Below, piece by piece: positions 8,655 to 17,607 of a DNA stretch of 42,617 nucleotides (positions are counted from its first letter, which is position 1; each line of letters opens with the position of its first letter). A program made the translations under genes and the position numbers. Origin of the DNA: Colwellia sp. C2M11 (GTDB lineage Bacteria; Pseudomonadota; Gammaproteobacteria; Enterobacterales; Alteromonadaceae); assembly GCF_018860915.1 (NCBI RefSeq), contig NZ_JAHKQD010000012.1, positions 1-42,617 on the forward strand, in the 5' to 3' direction. Under the pieces are notes generated by a model. It did not search any database, had not been told where the DNA came from, and was given only the letters and a program-made list of their open reading frames with translations.

Positions 8655-10018
8655 TGAAACGTTTATTTGTATCTATCTTAGTTTATGGGGTTTGCTCTTT
8701 AAATAATCACAGTGTTGCGGCAACTCAATCAGAGTTGGAGCTAGCGCTAGTAAAGCAACAACAACAGCTTGCGTTAATTGAAAAAAAATTAGCGTCTTTA
8801 AAAGCCGACTCGCTTAAAGCGTCTGAAAATAAGCAGTTGAATGAAGGGACAGATCTTGATGTTAAAAAGAATTGGCAAATTAATTCTTATGGCAGTCTCC
8901 TTTATAAAAATGAAGACGTTTATCAGAACATTCAGGATACAAACCCAGAGCGAAGAGCGACAACTGATTTAGAGCGCGTGGTGGTAGAGTTTGTTTATGA
9001 CTTTGATCCTAAGTGGCAAGTTGAGATCGAGCTTGAATATGAACATGGTGGTACAGGTTCAACTTTAGAATATGACGGTTTTGAAGAGTTTGGCGAGTTT
9101 GAGACTGAAGTTGAAGCTGGAGGTGAAATTGTTGTGGAAAAAATGCAAGCTCAATATATTGCCAATAAATACTTCACGATGAAGATGGGACATATTTTTG
9201 TTCCTGTAGGTCTAGGTACTGATTTACATAAGCCAACACAATATGTTGCTACGCAGCGCTATTGGAGTGAAGCAACCCTTATTCCACAAGTTTGGCATGA
9301 AACCGGTGTAAATTTAATAAGTAAATGGAATGACTTTACCGCACAAACCTTAATTACCACTGGCCTTAACTCTGAATTTTTCCGCACGTATAACTGGGTG
9401 GCTACTGGACATCAAAGACGTTTTGAAACAGTAAATGCCGATGATTTAGCATTCACACTTCGCCTAGATTACGGCGATATTAAAGCGGGTAAAGGTGTAG
9501 GTGTTAGTTTTTATACTGGTGATACTTCAGGTAATAGAAACAATGATACTAAGGTGGATGGCGACGGTAATCTTACTATTTTCGGTCTTCATGGAGCTTA
9601 CAGTTATAAGAATTGGCTTGTGCGTGGCCAATATTTATTTGGCTCGTTAGATGATAGTGAAGCGATCACTAATGCGAATAAAACAACACCAGGATTAAAG
9701 CCGGGAAATTTTTCACAACTAGGTAGCGAAGCTGAATCGGCATTTGTCGAGTTATCGTATAACAGTCAAGATCTGTTCAATGTTAGCAAACCACTCTATT
9801 TATATAGCATTTATGAATATGCAAATCCGATCAAAAAGCTTGAACAAGGTATCGCCACAGATCGATTTAACACACAGTCTATCGCTTTAGGTATGAACTA
9901 TTACCCAATTAAAAATATTGTATTTAAAGCACAGGCGGCACAAACAAAACACGCACAAAACAACTTAGATGATAGCACCAGCTTTAGTTTGTCTATGGGT
10001 TACTTCTTTTCTATATAA
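8654..10018 (+). CDS. Porin-like outer-membrane beta-barrel protein
   Basis: The product has 454 residues. The frame could be extended to a TTG at 8636, but the ATG at 8654 begins a proper signal peptide (MKRLFVSILVYGVCSL, ending SVAA). A short coiled-coil of repeated Gln, Leu and Lys (SELELALVKQQQQLALIEKK) follows, as in trimeric porins. The rest alternates polar and hydrophobic residues with many aromatic girdles and ends SMGYFFSI, with the terminal hydrophobic/aromatic pattern recognised by the Bam machinery. The family looks like phosphate-selective/OprO-like porins. As the first main gene after a Fur box and before imelysin and di-heme genes, it may admit an iron source, but the substrate is unknown. 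Confidence 0.82.
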   Translation: MKRLFVSILVYGVCSLNNHSVAATQSELELALVKQQQQLALIEKKLASLKADSLKASENKQLNEGTDLDVKKNWQINSYGSLLYKNEDVYQNIQDTNPERRATTDLERVVVEFVYDFDPKWQVEIELEYEHGGTGSTLEYDGFEEFGEFETEVEAGGEIVVEKMQAQYIANKYFTMKMGHIFVPVGLGTDLHKPTQYVATQRYWSEATLIPQVWHETGVNLISKWNDFTAQTLITTGLNSEFFRTYNWVATGHQRRFETVNADDLAFTLRLDYGDIKAGKGVGVSFYTGDTSGNRNNDTKVDGDGNLTIFGLHGAYSYKNWLVRGQYLFGSLDDSEAITNANKTTPGLKPGNFSQLGSEAESAFVELSYNSQDLFNVSKPLYLYSIYEYANPIKKLEQGIATDRFNTQSIALGMNYYPIKNIVFKAQAAQTKHAQNNLDDSTSFSLSMGYFFSI

Positions 10019-10070
10019 CACAGTCAACACAACAAAATTAACATAACAAAATTTAAATAAGGGACATAAC

Positions 10071-11216
10071 ATGATATTTAAGAAATCTTTATTGGCAGCT
10101 GCCATCTCTGCATTAGTTTTAACAGCTTGTGGTGGCAGTTCGTCAGACAGTGAACCCCCTGTGGTTGAGGAAACTAGTTTCAGTTTTGAAGCCACTGAAA
10201 TGATCACTAATTTAACTAATGATGTCATCGTGGCGGGTTATCAAAACCTTAATGATGGTGCGACAGACTTTTTATTAGCAACTCAAAATTTAGTAAATAC
10301 ACCAACAGAAGAGAATTTAGCATTAGCGCAACAAGCTTGGAAAGAAGTTCGAGTACCTTGGGAGCAAGGTGAATCACACATTTTTGGCCCAGTTGACGCA
10401 CTTTCTATTGATCCTCATTTAGATACTTGGCCGTTAAATACCAGTGACTTAGAGGCGTTATTAGCATCTCAAGCAAGTTTTAGTGCTGATGAACTCAAAA
10501 CGTTTAATGATGACGTTCAAGGTTTTCATACCATGGAGTTTCTATTGTTTGGTGATGGTGTAGAAGATAATGAGAAAAGCATTGATGAAATGACTACGCT
10601 TGAAAGTGAATATTTATCTGCCGCTGCAGAGGTATTTAAAACTTATACACAATCATTGTTAGATGCATGGATAGTTGCGAATGATCCAAACGATGCTAAT
10701 TCGCCAGCATACAAAGATTTATTATTAACTACGAATAATGATATTTATGCATCTCAGTTGGGTGTAGTAGAAGAATTAATCAACGGTATGATTGGTATTG
10801 TTGATGAAGTAGGTAATGGCAAAATAGCGGAACCGTTTGGTAGTAATATCGATAATATTGATACTTCTAAAGTGGAATCACAATATAGCTGGAATTCATT
10901 GGCTGATTTTACTGACAATATTCGTGGCGTACAAAATGTGTATCGCGGTGAGTTTTCAGGGCAGGCTGATAAAGCGGGTATTATTGACTTTGTGAATGCG
11001 GCTGATGCCGATCTTGCCACAAGAGTCGATACTGAAATAACGGATGCTATTGCGGCGATTGAAGCAATTGCTGGTGATAATGATTTACCTTTTAGACAAG
11101 CGATTAATGATGCTGATGCGCGAGTGAGAATTCAAGCTGCGATTGATGCGTTATCAACGTTACAAACTTCTTTTGAAAATGACGTCTTAACTAAGCTACA
11201 AGATTGGCAACAATAA
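10071..11216 (+). CDS. Imelysin-family (IrpA/EfeO-like) lipoprotein
   Basis: This 381-residue lipoprotein has lipobox LTAC with Cys20, then GGSSSDSE. It carries the imelysin (peptidase M75) signature GxHxxE as GFHTMEF, with Gly151, His153 and Glu156. PWEQGESHIFGPVD (about 96-109) and the helical DUF-like C-terminal half fit two four-helix bundles. Imelysins are iron-regulated envelope proteins implicated in iron binding or uptake; peptidase activity is doubtful for most. AAGGGA precedes the ATG. It lies 52 bases after the porin gene and 85 bases before the di-heme gene, so all three are probably one Fur-controlled transcript. Confidence 0.9.
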   Translation: MIFKKSLLAAAISALVLTACGGSSSDSEPPVVEETSFSFEATEMITNLTNDVIVAGYQNLNDGATDFLLATQNLVNTPTEENLALAQQAWKEVRVPWEQGESHIFGPVDALSIDPHLDTWPLNTSDLEALLASQASFSADELKTFNDDVQGFHTMEFLLFGDGVEDNEKSIDEMTTLESEYLSAAAEVFKTYTQSLLDAWIVANDPNDANSPAYKDLLLTTNNDIYASQLGVVEELINGMIGIVDEVGNGKIAEPFGSNIDNIDTSKVESQYSWNSLADFTDNIRGVQNVYRGEFSGQADKAGIIDFVNAADADLATRVDTEITDAIAAIEAIAGDNDLPFRQAINDADARVRIQAAIDALSTLQTSFENDVLTKLQDWQQ

Positions 11217-11249
11217 GTTAGTTAACTATTTATTGAGTCATTCTCAACA

Positions 11250-11275
11250 ATTATTGCGCAAGGATGCACAATAAT
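11250..11275 (+). other. Hairpin between imelysin and di-heme genes
   Basis: ATTATTGCGCA (11250-11260) and TGCACAATAAT (11265-11275) form an 11-bp stem with one mismatch and an AGGA loop. No U-tract follows, so it is more likely an mRNA processing/stability element than a terminator. Confidence 0.5.
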
Positions 11276-11301
11276 CTACACCTGTTCTGGGCATCCTAGC
11301 A

Positions 11302-12999
11302 ATGATTAATCTAAGTAAGTTAAAAAAGTTAAGTTATTTAAGTAAATTTAATTATTTATATAAACTAAGTAATTCTGATAGTTCAACGAAACAACGCCAA
11401 GTAAAGCTTTGTCATGTAGTGTTAGTCATAACGAGTACAATGATTATCTCTGGCTGTAACTCCAATAGTTCAAATGAGACGAGCAAAGAAACCGAGCAAC
11501 CACAAGCGGCTTATACTTTTGTAAGTTTATTAGGCGGTGAGGCAACCGCTATTGATGCTAGCGATTCAGGGCATGGCTTTTCAACGCCGATGCCAAATTT
11601 AACTGCTGAAGAGTTAGATAAACATTTAACTGGTGACACACACTTTGAAACCGCCTTTACTACCGCACCAAATAATGAGCACCTTGATTTAGACGGGTTG
11701 GGGCCAGTATTTAATAACCAAGATTGTAATTCATGTCATCAACGTGATGGTCGACCTTCTACGATTACCTTAGCCGAAGGAGAAAGTCGGGTATTATTGG
11801 GATCTAATGCCGGAATTTTCTTACGTATGAGTATTGATGATGGTGAATGTTTGGTGCCATCAGTAGAAAATAACTATTGTAAAAATGTAGGGGTTGATGG
11901 TTTTGGTACGCAATTATTCCATCGAGGTGTTCTAAAGGCTCGGGATGATTGGCAAGAGAATCCTTTTATTGGCCAAGCTAATGTATATCTTTCATATGAG
12001 TATTCAACGGTAACGTATGCTGATGGTAATACGGTAACGCTTAAAAAGCCGATGTTTACAATTGAAAAACCTTATGATGTAGCACCTGAAAATTCGCTAA
12101 ATAGCGCTATTTTGCAAGCGAATGTACGTTATAGCCCAAGAAACGGAATGCCTATATTTGGTTTAGGGTTGCTAGAGTTGATTAGTGAGGCTGATATTTT
12201 AGCATTAGCCGATGAGAACGATACTAATAATGATGGTATTTCTGGTCGCCCTAATTGGGTTTTTGATCCGGTAAAAGCTAACAATAATGATCCTATTCCC
12301 GTGTCATTAGGACGCTTTGGTTGGAAAGCCAGTACACCAAGCGTTCGAGTACAGTCGCTTGCAGCCTTGCGTGGCGATATGGGGATAACGAATCCTTTAT
12401 TTCCTGAAGAGAGTGTTGTTAATACTCCGTTACACGAGAGCTACCTTGCACGTACTGGGTTTGTTGACATAGGCACTGATGAGCAAGGAAATACCGAAGC
12501 TACTCAGCAGTTCTCAGATGAAGTGGTGTTTTATGCTGAAACGTTAGCGGTTCCAGCTAGGCGTAATATTAATGATGAATCAGTGATTGCTGGTGCGCAA
12601 CTATTTACTCAAGTGAATTGTACTGGGTGTCATCAACCTGACTTTATTACGTCTACAGGTGAACTTTTAGTGGGTGGTTTAGCTGCGCCAGAGCTACTAA
12701 AAGGGCAGCATATTTATCCATTTACCGATATGTTATTACATGATTTAGGTGAAGGACTCGCTGATAACCGTCGTGATTTCACTGCGAATGGTCAAGAGTG
12801 GAAAACACGCCCTTTGTGGGGAATAGGTTTAACTAAAACAGTGAACCCTGCGGCTGGATTTTTACATGATGGAAGGGCTGCAGATGTTGAAGAAGCTATT
12901 CTGTGGCATGGTGGTGAAGCTGAGCAAAGTAAAAATGCTTATATGGCTTTAGCGGAAGCCGAACGTCAATCATTAATCGATTTTGTTATGTCGTTGTAG
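11302..12999 (+). CDS. Di-heme oxidoreductase (DHOR/thiol oxidoreductase family) lipoprotein
   Basis: The 565-residue protein carries two c-type heme sites, Cys142-N-S-Cys145-His146 and Cys440-T-G-Cys443-His444. It matches the di-heme oxidoreductase (DHOR, PF06537) family, which recurs beside imelysin genes. Conserved-looking blocks are GLGPVFNNQDCNSCHQRDGR, FGLGLLELI, GRFGWKA and a C-terminal AAGFLHDGRA. The N-terminus is odd: about 35 residues of Leu/Lys/Ser/Tyr repeats precede a hydrophobic stretch and a lipobox IISGC (Cys52). No other ATG occurs before the hydrophobic core and no clear ribosome-binding site precedes 11302, so the start is uncertain. It would act as a periplasmic electron-transfer enzyme, perhaps in iron reduction or oxidation for uptake; that role is inferred. 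Confidence 0.88.
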   Translation: MINLSKLKKLSYLSKFNYLYKLSNSDSSTKQRQVKLCHVVLVITSTMIISGCNSNSSNETSKETEQPQAAYTFVSLLGGEATAIDASDSGHGFSTPMPNLTAEELDKHLTGDTHFETAFTTAPNNEHLDLDGLGPVFNNQDCNSCHQRDGRPSTITLAEGESRVLLGSNAGIFLRMSIDDGECLVPSVENNYCKNVGVDGFGTQLFHRGVLKARDDWQENPFIGQANVYLSYEYSTVTYADGNTVTLKKPMFTIEKPYDVAPENSLNSAILQANVRYSPRNGMPIFGLGLLELISEADILALADENDTNNDGISGRPNWVFDPVKANNNDPIPVSLGRFGWKASTPSVRVQSLAALRGDMGITNPLFPEESVVNTPLHESYLARTGFVDIGTDEQGNTEATQQFSDEVVFYAETLAVPARRNINDESVIAGAQLFTQVNCTGCHQPDFITSTGELLVGGLAAPELLKGQHIYPFTDMLLHDLGEGLADNRRDFTANGQEWKTRPLWGIGLTKTVNPAAGFLHDGRAADVEEAILWHGGEAEQSKNAYMALAEAERQSLIDFVMSL

Positions 13000-13011
13000 T
13001 GTGTGGTAAAG

Positions 13012-13045
13012 AAAAGTATTAGGTGAGTTTAGTTCACCTAATACT
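13012..13045 (-). terminator. Rho-independent terminator for the CysG-like gene
   Basis: A perfect 12-bp stem (AGTATTAGGTGA at 13015-13026 with TCACCTAATACT at 13034-13045) has a 7-base loop. Read on the minus strand, the stem is followed by TTTCTTT. It lies between two convergent genes and could also slow transcripts arriving from the di-heme gene. Confidence 0.75.
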
Positions 13046-13056
13046 GGAGGGGTAGA

Positions 13057-14022
13057 TTATTCGCCACTTATGATTACTTGGGTGGCGATCTCGCTATTCG
13101 CTAATGCGGCATTCTTAGGTAATACTTCATTGCCGTCTAATAAATAAATAACTTTTTGGCCTTGTGCCGCTAATTCCATAGCATGTTGATAGTTAATTAA
13201 TATACTTGAGCTGATGCTTTGTAAAAACTTTTCAGCATCGCGTCGTATATATTCAATTAATTCAATATTAACATCTTCATCATAAAAAACAGCATCAGCA
13301 AATTGCATCGCTCGATGGGCATTTAGTGTTAAGTTATCTGGGTTGCCGTTTTTTGTATGAATAAAGATAATTTCACCACTCGGTGGCGCGATTTCTTGTT
13401 TTATACTGGCAATTAATTGTTGCTCTGCTTTTTGTTGGTCGCCATCGAGTACCGCTTGTCCTATTGGCCCTTTAAGAATGCTTTCCCAAAAGCTGCGCCT
13501 ATTGCGTAATCCTTTAACGCGTGCTTTGACATGATCACGAAACTTATATGAAAAATCGGCAAGTTTTCCATAGCCTTGAGGAAGTGTTTTTTCAATTTGC
13601 TCCCTTAACATGCGTACGAGAATAGGTGAGCTGCCTGAACTTGATAGCGCAATAAGCATTGGACTTCTGTCAATGATAGCCGGCGTAATGTAAGTGCATA
13701 ATTCAGGTTGGTCGACAACGTTAGTCAGTATATTTAATGGTGTCGCTTCTTGATAAATCGCTTCATTTACCACTGTGTTATCAGTAGCGGCGATGACTAA
13801 ATTGATATGCGTTAAATGCCCAGCTTGGTAATTATGGGGTAACCAAGTTAATTGATGTAATGTAATCAAACGTTCGATACTACTACATACGCTCTCACTC
13901 ATTATGGTGATATTAGTGGTCGCTTTTAAGAGCAATTCAAGTTTGCGGGTAGCTACCTCGCCACCCCCTATAATCATAGCGGATAGATTGTTGGCATCGA
14001 GGAACACAGGAAAATATTTCAT
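13057..14022 (-). CDS. Precorrin-2 dehydrogenase/sirohydrochlorin ferrochelatase with degenerate methylase tail
   Basis: The 321-residue cytoplasmic protein matches the N-terminal half of CysG. It has an NAD site GGGEVA (19-24), catalytic Asp104 in NVVDQPELC, and SSSGSSPILVR (127-137). It would oxidise precorrin-2 to sirohydrochlorin and insert iron, giving siroheme. Residues from about 215 align by eye with the start of the CysG uroporphyrinogen methyltransferase domain (GEIIFIHTKNGNPDNLTLNA against [20 protein letters not shown]). The glycine-rich SAM loop is lost and the domain ends after about 105 residues instead of about 240. There is no frameshift; the ORF closes normally. The methylation step must come from another gene. 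It follows rraA on the same strand by 74 bases. Confidence 0.88.
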   Translation of the reverse strand: MKYFPVFLDANNLSAMIIGGGEVATRKLELLLKATTNITIMSESVCSSIERLITLHQLTWLPHNYQAGHLTHINLVIAATDNTVVNEAIYQEATPLNILTNVVDQPELCTYITPAIIDRSPMLIALSSSGSSPILVRMLREQIEKTLPQGYGKLADFSYKFRDHVKARVKGLRNRRSFWESILKGPIGQAVLDGDQQKAEQQLIASIKQEIAPPSGEIIFIHTKNGNPDNLTLNAHRAMQFADAVFYDEDVNIELIEYIRRDAEKFLQSISSSILINYQHAMELAAQGQKVIYLLDGNEVLPKNAALANSEIATQVIISGE

Positions 14023-14096
14023 GACATAACTTAGTACAAAGACATTATTAACTTAACTGGCTTAACTTTATCATAAGCCTGTAATGAAAATCTTTA

Positions 14097-14582
14097 CTAG
14101 TCTACGGTTAATCGATTTTTACTAATGGCTAAACCATTTAAATCGCCGTAAATAAAGTCGCCAGCCTTAAAGTGTAAATTGGCAAAGGTAATATCAACAT
14201 TAATGTCGCCAACGCCTAACTTTTCTGTTTTTATTGGGTTACAGCCTAGCGCTTTTACACCAATAGGCAAGGTGGCAATAGTGCCAGCATCGCGAATGCA
14301 GCCATTGATCACAATAGCTTGCCAACCATTCTCAACCGCTTTTTCTGCTAACATATCACCTAATAAAGCGTTGGTAGTGCTAGCTTTACCATCAACTACC
14401 ATGACTTTACCTGTGCCATCGGTGGCAACTAATTCTTTTACTTTTGAATTATCGTTAAAGCAAGATACAGTGACAATTTCACCAGAAAAAATAACCTTAC
14501 CGCCGTAATCATTAAATATTGGCTCCGCTAGTTGTAATTGTTCAGGGTAAAGATCGAATAAATCAGGGAGTAAATCTAACAT
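14097..14582 (-). CDS. rraA: Ribonuclease E activity regulator RraA
   Basis: It has 161 residues, the same length as E. coli RraA, and the same order of motifs: PIFNDYGGKVIFSGEIVTV, CFNDNSKV, VMVVDGKAS, VINGCIRDAGTIATLPIGVKAL and DFIYGDLNGLAIS. RraA binds RNase E as a ring-shaped trimer and dampens mRNA decay. The fold is shared with HMG aldolases, but the length and motifs fit RraA. It is transcribed leftward, divergent from prmA. Confidence 0.93.
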   Translation of the reverse strand: MLDLLPDLFDLYPEQLQLAEPIFNDYGGKVIFSGEIVTVSCFNDNSKVKELVATDGTGKVMVVDGKASTTNALLGDMLAEKAVENGWQAIVINGCIRDAGTIATLPIGVKALGCNPIKTEKLGVGDINVDITFANLHFKAGDFIYGDLNGLAISKNRLTVD

Positions 14583-14723
14583 TATATTTTACGTATTAAA
14601 TGAATTTGTTCCTACTCTAGCATCAATGAATGATAAACTATCATTACGAATATGTATGATCAGAATAAACAATGTTCATAAATAACCACAATCAATTTAA
14701 TTAATTTCATCGGAAAACATAAC

Positions 14724-15605
14724 ATGCCTTGGATACAACTTAGATTAAGCGCTAATGAAGAAACTGCAGAAAAGTATAGTGATTGGTTAGTAGCCTGTGG
14801 CTCACAAGCAGTGACTTTTATTGACGCTAAAGATACACCTATTTATGAACCCTTACCTGGTGATGAAGTAATCTATTGGTCTAACACTGTTGTTATGGGC
14901 TTGTTTGATGCGAGTCATGATATGGACAAAGTGATCAGTTATTTACAAGGTATTCATCCTGATAAAAAGCAGATGAAATACAAGTTAGAACAATTAGAAG
15001 ATAAAGACTGGGAACGTGAATGGATGGATAACTTCCACCCAATGAAGTTTGGTAAACGCCTATGGGTTTGCCCAAGCTGGCGTGATGTACCAGAGCCTGA
15101 AGCGGTCAATGTTATGCTTGACCCCGGCTTAGCTTTTGGCACAGGTACACACCCAACCACAGCGCTTTGCTTAACTTGGCTTGACGGCTTAGATTTGCAA
15201 GGTAAAACCGTAGTCGATTTTGGTTGTGGCTCGGGTATATTGTCATTAGCTGCGTTAAAGTTGGGGGCAAAGAAAGTTATTGGTATTGATATTGACCCAC
15301 AGGCATTACAGGCAAGTCTTGCTAATGCGAAACGTAATAATGTAGATGATAGGTTAACGCTTTTTCTTCCAAAAGATCAGCCTACTTTTAAAGCCGATGT
15401 AGTTGTGGCGAATATATTAGCAGGCCCATTGCGTGAGTTAGCGCCTACTATTATGGAATATGTTGGTGATAAAGGTTTATTAGCATTGTCTGGTGTATTA
15501 GAAGAGCAGGCACAAACATTACAAGATATATATGGTCAATGGTGTAACATGGAGCCGGTGACTATCCAAGAAGAGTGGGTTCGTTTAAACGGTCAACGTA
15601 AGTAG
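14724..15605 (+). CDS. prmA: Ribosomal protein L11 methyltransferase
   Basis: The 293-residue protein equals E. coli PrmA in length. The N-terminal substrate-recognition domain starts [16 protein letters not shown]. The catalytic domain has [19 protein letters not shown], the SAM loop [16 protein letters not shown] and [15 protein letters not shown] in place of the NPPY motif. It trimethylates L11 residues using SAM. In many gammaproteobacteria prmA is followed directly by dusB-fis; here a 4-kb leftward block intervenes and prmA has its own terminator. Confidence 0.97.
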   Translation: MPWIQLRLSANEETAEKYSDWLVACGSQAVTFIDAKDTPIYEPLPGDEVIYWSNTVVMGLFDASHDMDKVISYLQGIHPDKKQMKYKLEQLEDKDWEREWMDNFHPMKFGKRLWVCPSWRDVPEPEAVNVMLDPGLAFGTGTHPTTALCLTWLDGLDLQGKTVVDFGCGSGILSLAALKLGAKKVIGIDIDPQALQASLANAKRNNVDDRLTLFLPKDQPTFKADVVVANILAGPLRELAPTIMEYVGDKGLLALSGVLEEQAQTLQDIYGQWCNMEPVTIQEEWVRLNGQRK

Positions 15606-15662
15606 CTTATAATATAGATATTTTTTGCTGCAGTTCAGGTTAGTGATTATAAACTATGTGTT

Positions 15663-15700
15663 AAAGCACTAACTTGAATTAACCGTTAGTGCTTTATTTA
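15663..15700 (+). terminator. Rho-independent terminator of prmA
   Basis: AAAGCACTAAC (15663-15673) pairs perfectly with GTTAGTGCTTT (15685-15695) around an 11-base loop, and an AT-rich tail follows. It ends the prmA transcript before the convergent diguanylate cyclase gene. Confidence 0.8.
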
Positions 15701-15752
15701 TAATGAGTCTGTTATCTTTACTACTATTATAATAAGTTCAAAATACAATGAC

Positions 15753-17588
15753 TTAAAAAGCATTTCGTGACGAATCGAGCGGTATTGTCTCTTGTGCTTT
15801 TTTCTTATTTTTTTTCTCTTGTAGCTCTTCTTTGGATTGAAAGATGGTCACTTGATTGCGTCCATCATATTTAGAAGCATAAGCAGCACTATCGGCATCA
15901 GCTAAAATGTCATCTAAATCATAACCACTGGTTTTAGTATCGGTTACACCAAAACTTGCGGTAATATTAAAATCAAAACCAGATTCTGTTGTGGTGATGT
16001 TGGCAATGGCTTGTCGATAGGTTTCCGCTCGTTGAGACGCTGAGTGTTTATCGCAGCTTGTTAATAATATGCAAAATTCTTCACCGCCTAATCGGGCAAA
16101 AATATCGTTTTGGCGACCGATAGCTTTACAGGCATAAATGACATTTTTTAATGCCCAGTCACCGCATGCATGACCATAGTCATCATTAACCTTTTTGAAA
16201 TAATCTAAATCAAACATAATGATACTTAATTCTTGATTTGCACTTTTGCAATATTCTAATGCTGAGTTCGCTATTTGAGTAAAATGGCCGCGATTATATA
16301 TACCGGTTAGTGAATCATATTCAGCTAATTGTTTAATACGTTTATGGGCCTGTAATAATCGAGACCCCCACACTAATAGTATTGAGATTACTATAACTAA
16401 TATAAGTAAAATAAAACGTGTGTTATCTGCGTTAGCTTTGATTAAGGCTTGTTCTGCAATTAATAAATCATTCTGTTGATTTAATAACGCGATTTGATTT
16501 TTTTGCTCTAGTTCTTTGTGTACCGCTAGTTGATAAGCTAAGTACTTATTTTTTTCATCTTCTAAGTGAGCTTTATTCGCTTCTGCATATTTTATATAGT
16601 GCGCTAATGCGGCTTGATTATCATTGTTTTCTACGGCAACTTTATACAGTATTGAATGGCTTAGTATGAATGACTGCATATTGCCAGGGCCATCGGTTTT
16701 TGATAATGCTTTGTGAGCATACTGAGTCGCTTCAACAAGGTTACTTTGTTTAAAATATGCTTGTGATAATAACGCATAAAACCCAGCCATAACCGGGGCA
16801 TAGTTAGTTTTTTCGACTTCATCAAGCTTAGGGAGCAATAGATCTATCGTTTTTGTGGCTTGATTCTTTTCTAATAATACTCTTGCTAGGTAAGTTCGTA
16901 TGACATTACTAACGATTTTTTCGTTGATTTTTTCACATGAGTTTATCGCTTCATTTATCTCTTCACTATTCTCGTCGAGTTGCTTTAGCTTTAATTTTGC
17001 TTCTAACACTAAATGATTAGCAAAACATAAAGGCCTAGCCTCTTGAGTTTCAGATTGAATTCTTTGGGCGTATGTTAACCCTAATTCGTATTGACCAATT
17101 AGATTGTAAAAAATGACAGCGATAATTAAGCCATCTTCTTGTACTTTTTTATCCTCAATTTCTTCTAGCATGTCAAAGTTATTGGATAAATGCGCTAGTC
17201 CTTCTGACCAGTTTTGGGCAATAGCATAAATATTCACAATAGAAGAGTTGGCTCTAAACTTTAGCTCTTTACTCGCGTTAGAATTTATAATTTCTTTATA
17301 ACCCGTAATAGATTCTTCAAACTGACCCGTAAAGGAATGTTGATAGGCTAATAAATAATTTAAATAATGTTTTTGATTGCTAGATAACTGCTTGTTCTTC
17401 TCTTTAATTTTGTCAAGGATAATTGTTAGTTGTTTAGGGTTAGTACTGCGAATAGTGTCAGCATCTTTAAGTAGTTCGTCGATAGTTCTTGACTCATCAT
17501 TAGACGCATTAGCTTTATGATGTGCACCAAAAATTACAATCAATAATAGGTATACAATAGTGATGGGCAGTATCTTTTTATCAGTCAT
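15753..17588 (-). CDS. Membrane-anchored TPR-GGDEF diguanylate cyclase
   Basis: The 611-residue protein has an N-terminal signal peptide or anchor (about 10-28), then a periplasmic helical region of about 360 residues with TPR-like repeats. A coiled segment leads to a transmembrane helix near 395-415 (RFILLILVIVISILLVWGS), followed by a cytoplasmic GGDEF domain opening at DSLTGIYNRGHF. The active-site motif is intact as GGEEF, and an inhibitory RxxD (RQND) lies five residues before it. It should make cyclic di-GMP from GTP in response to a periplasmic signal. It starts only 19 bases after the precursor-peptide gene, so it is probably in the borosin operon. The C-terminal tail is Lys/Glu-rich. 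Confidence 0.93.
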   Translation of the reverse strand: MTDKKILPITIVYLLLIVIFGAHHKANASNDESRTIDELLKDADTIRSTNPKQLTIILDKIKEKNKQLSSNQKHYLNYLLAYQHSFTGQFEESITGYKEIINSNASKELKFRANSSIVNIYAIAQNWSEGLAHLSNNFDMLEEIEDKKVQEDGLIIAVIFYNLIGQYELGLTYAQRIQSETQEARPLCFANHLVLEAKLKLKQLDENSEEINEAINSCEKINEKIVSNVIRTYLARVLLEKNQATKTIDLLLPKLDEVEKTNYAPVMAGFYALLSQAYFKQSNLVEATQYAHKALSKTDGPGNMQSFILSHSILYKVAVENNDNQAALAHYIKYAEANKAHLEDEKNKYLAYQLAVHKELEQKNQIALLNQQNDLLIAEQALIKANADNTRFILLILVIVISILLVWGSRLLQAHKRIKQLAEYDSLTGIYNRGHFTQIANSALEYCKSANQELSIIMFDLDYFKKVNDDYGHACGDWALKNVIYACKAIGRQNDIFARLGGEEFCILLTSCDKHSASQRAETYRQAIANITTTESGFDFNITASFGVTDTKTSGYDLDDILADADSAAYASKYDGRNQVTIFQSKEELQEKKNKKKAQETIPLDSSRNAF

Positions 17589-17607
17589 AATCTTTGGTAT
17601 ATTTGCT

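Noticed and set aside
9965..10228. Minus-strand ORF across the porin-imelysin junction
   Set aside because: It is antisense to two well-supported genes, has no start signal and resembles no family.
13057..14022. Frameshifted cysG pseudogene
   Set aside because: The frame is open, catalytic residues of the N-terminal domains are intact and a terminator follows properly; only the methylase domain is reduced.
14179..14508. Plus-strand ORF of 109 codons within rraA
   Set aside because: Complement of a clearly recognised RraA; no independent support.
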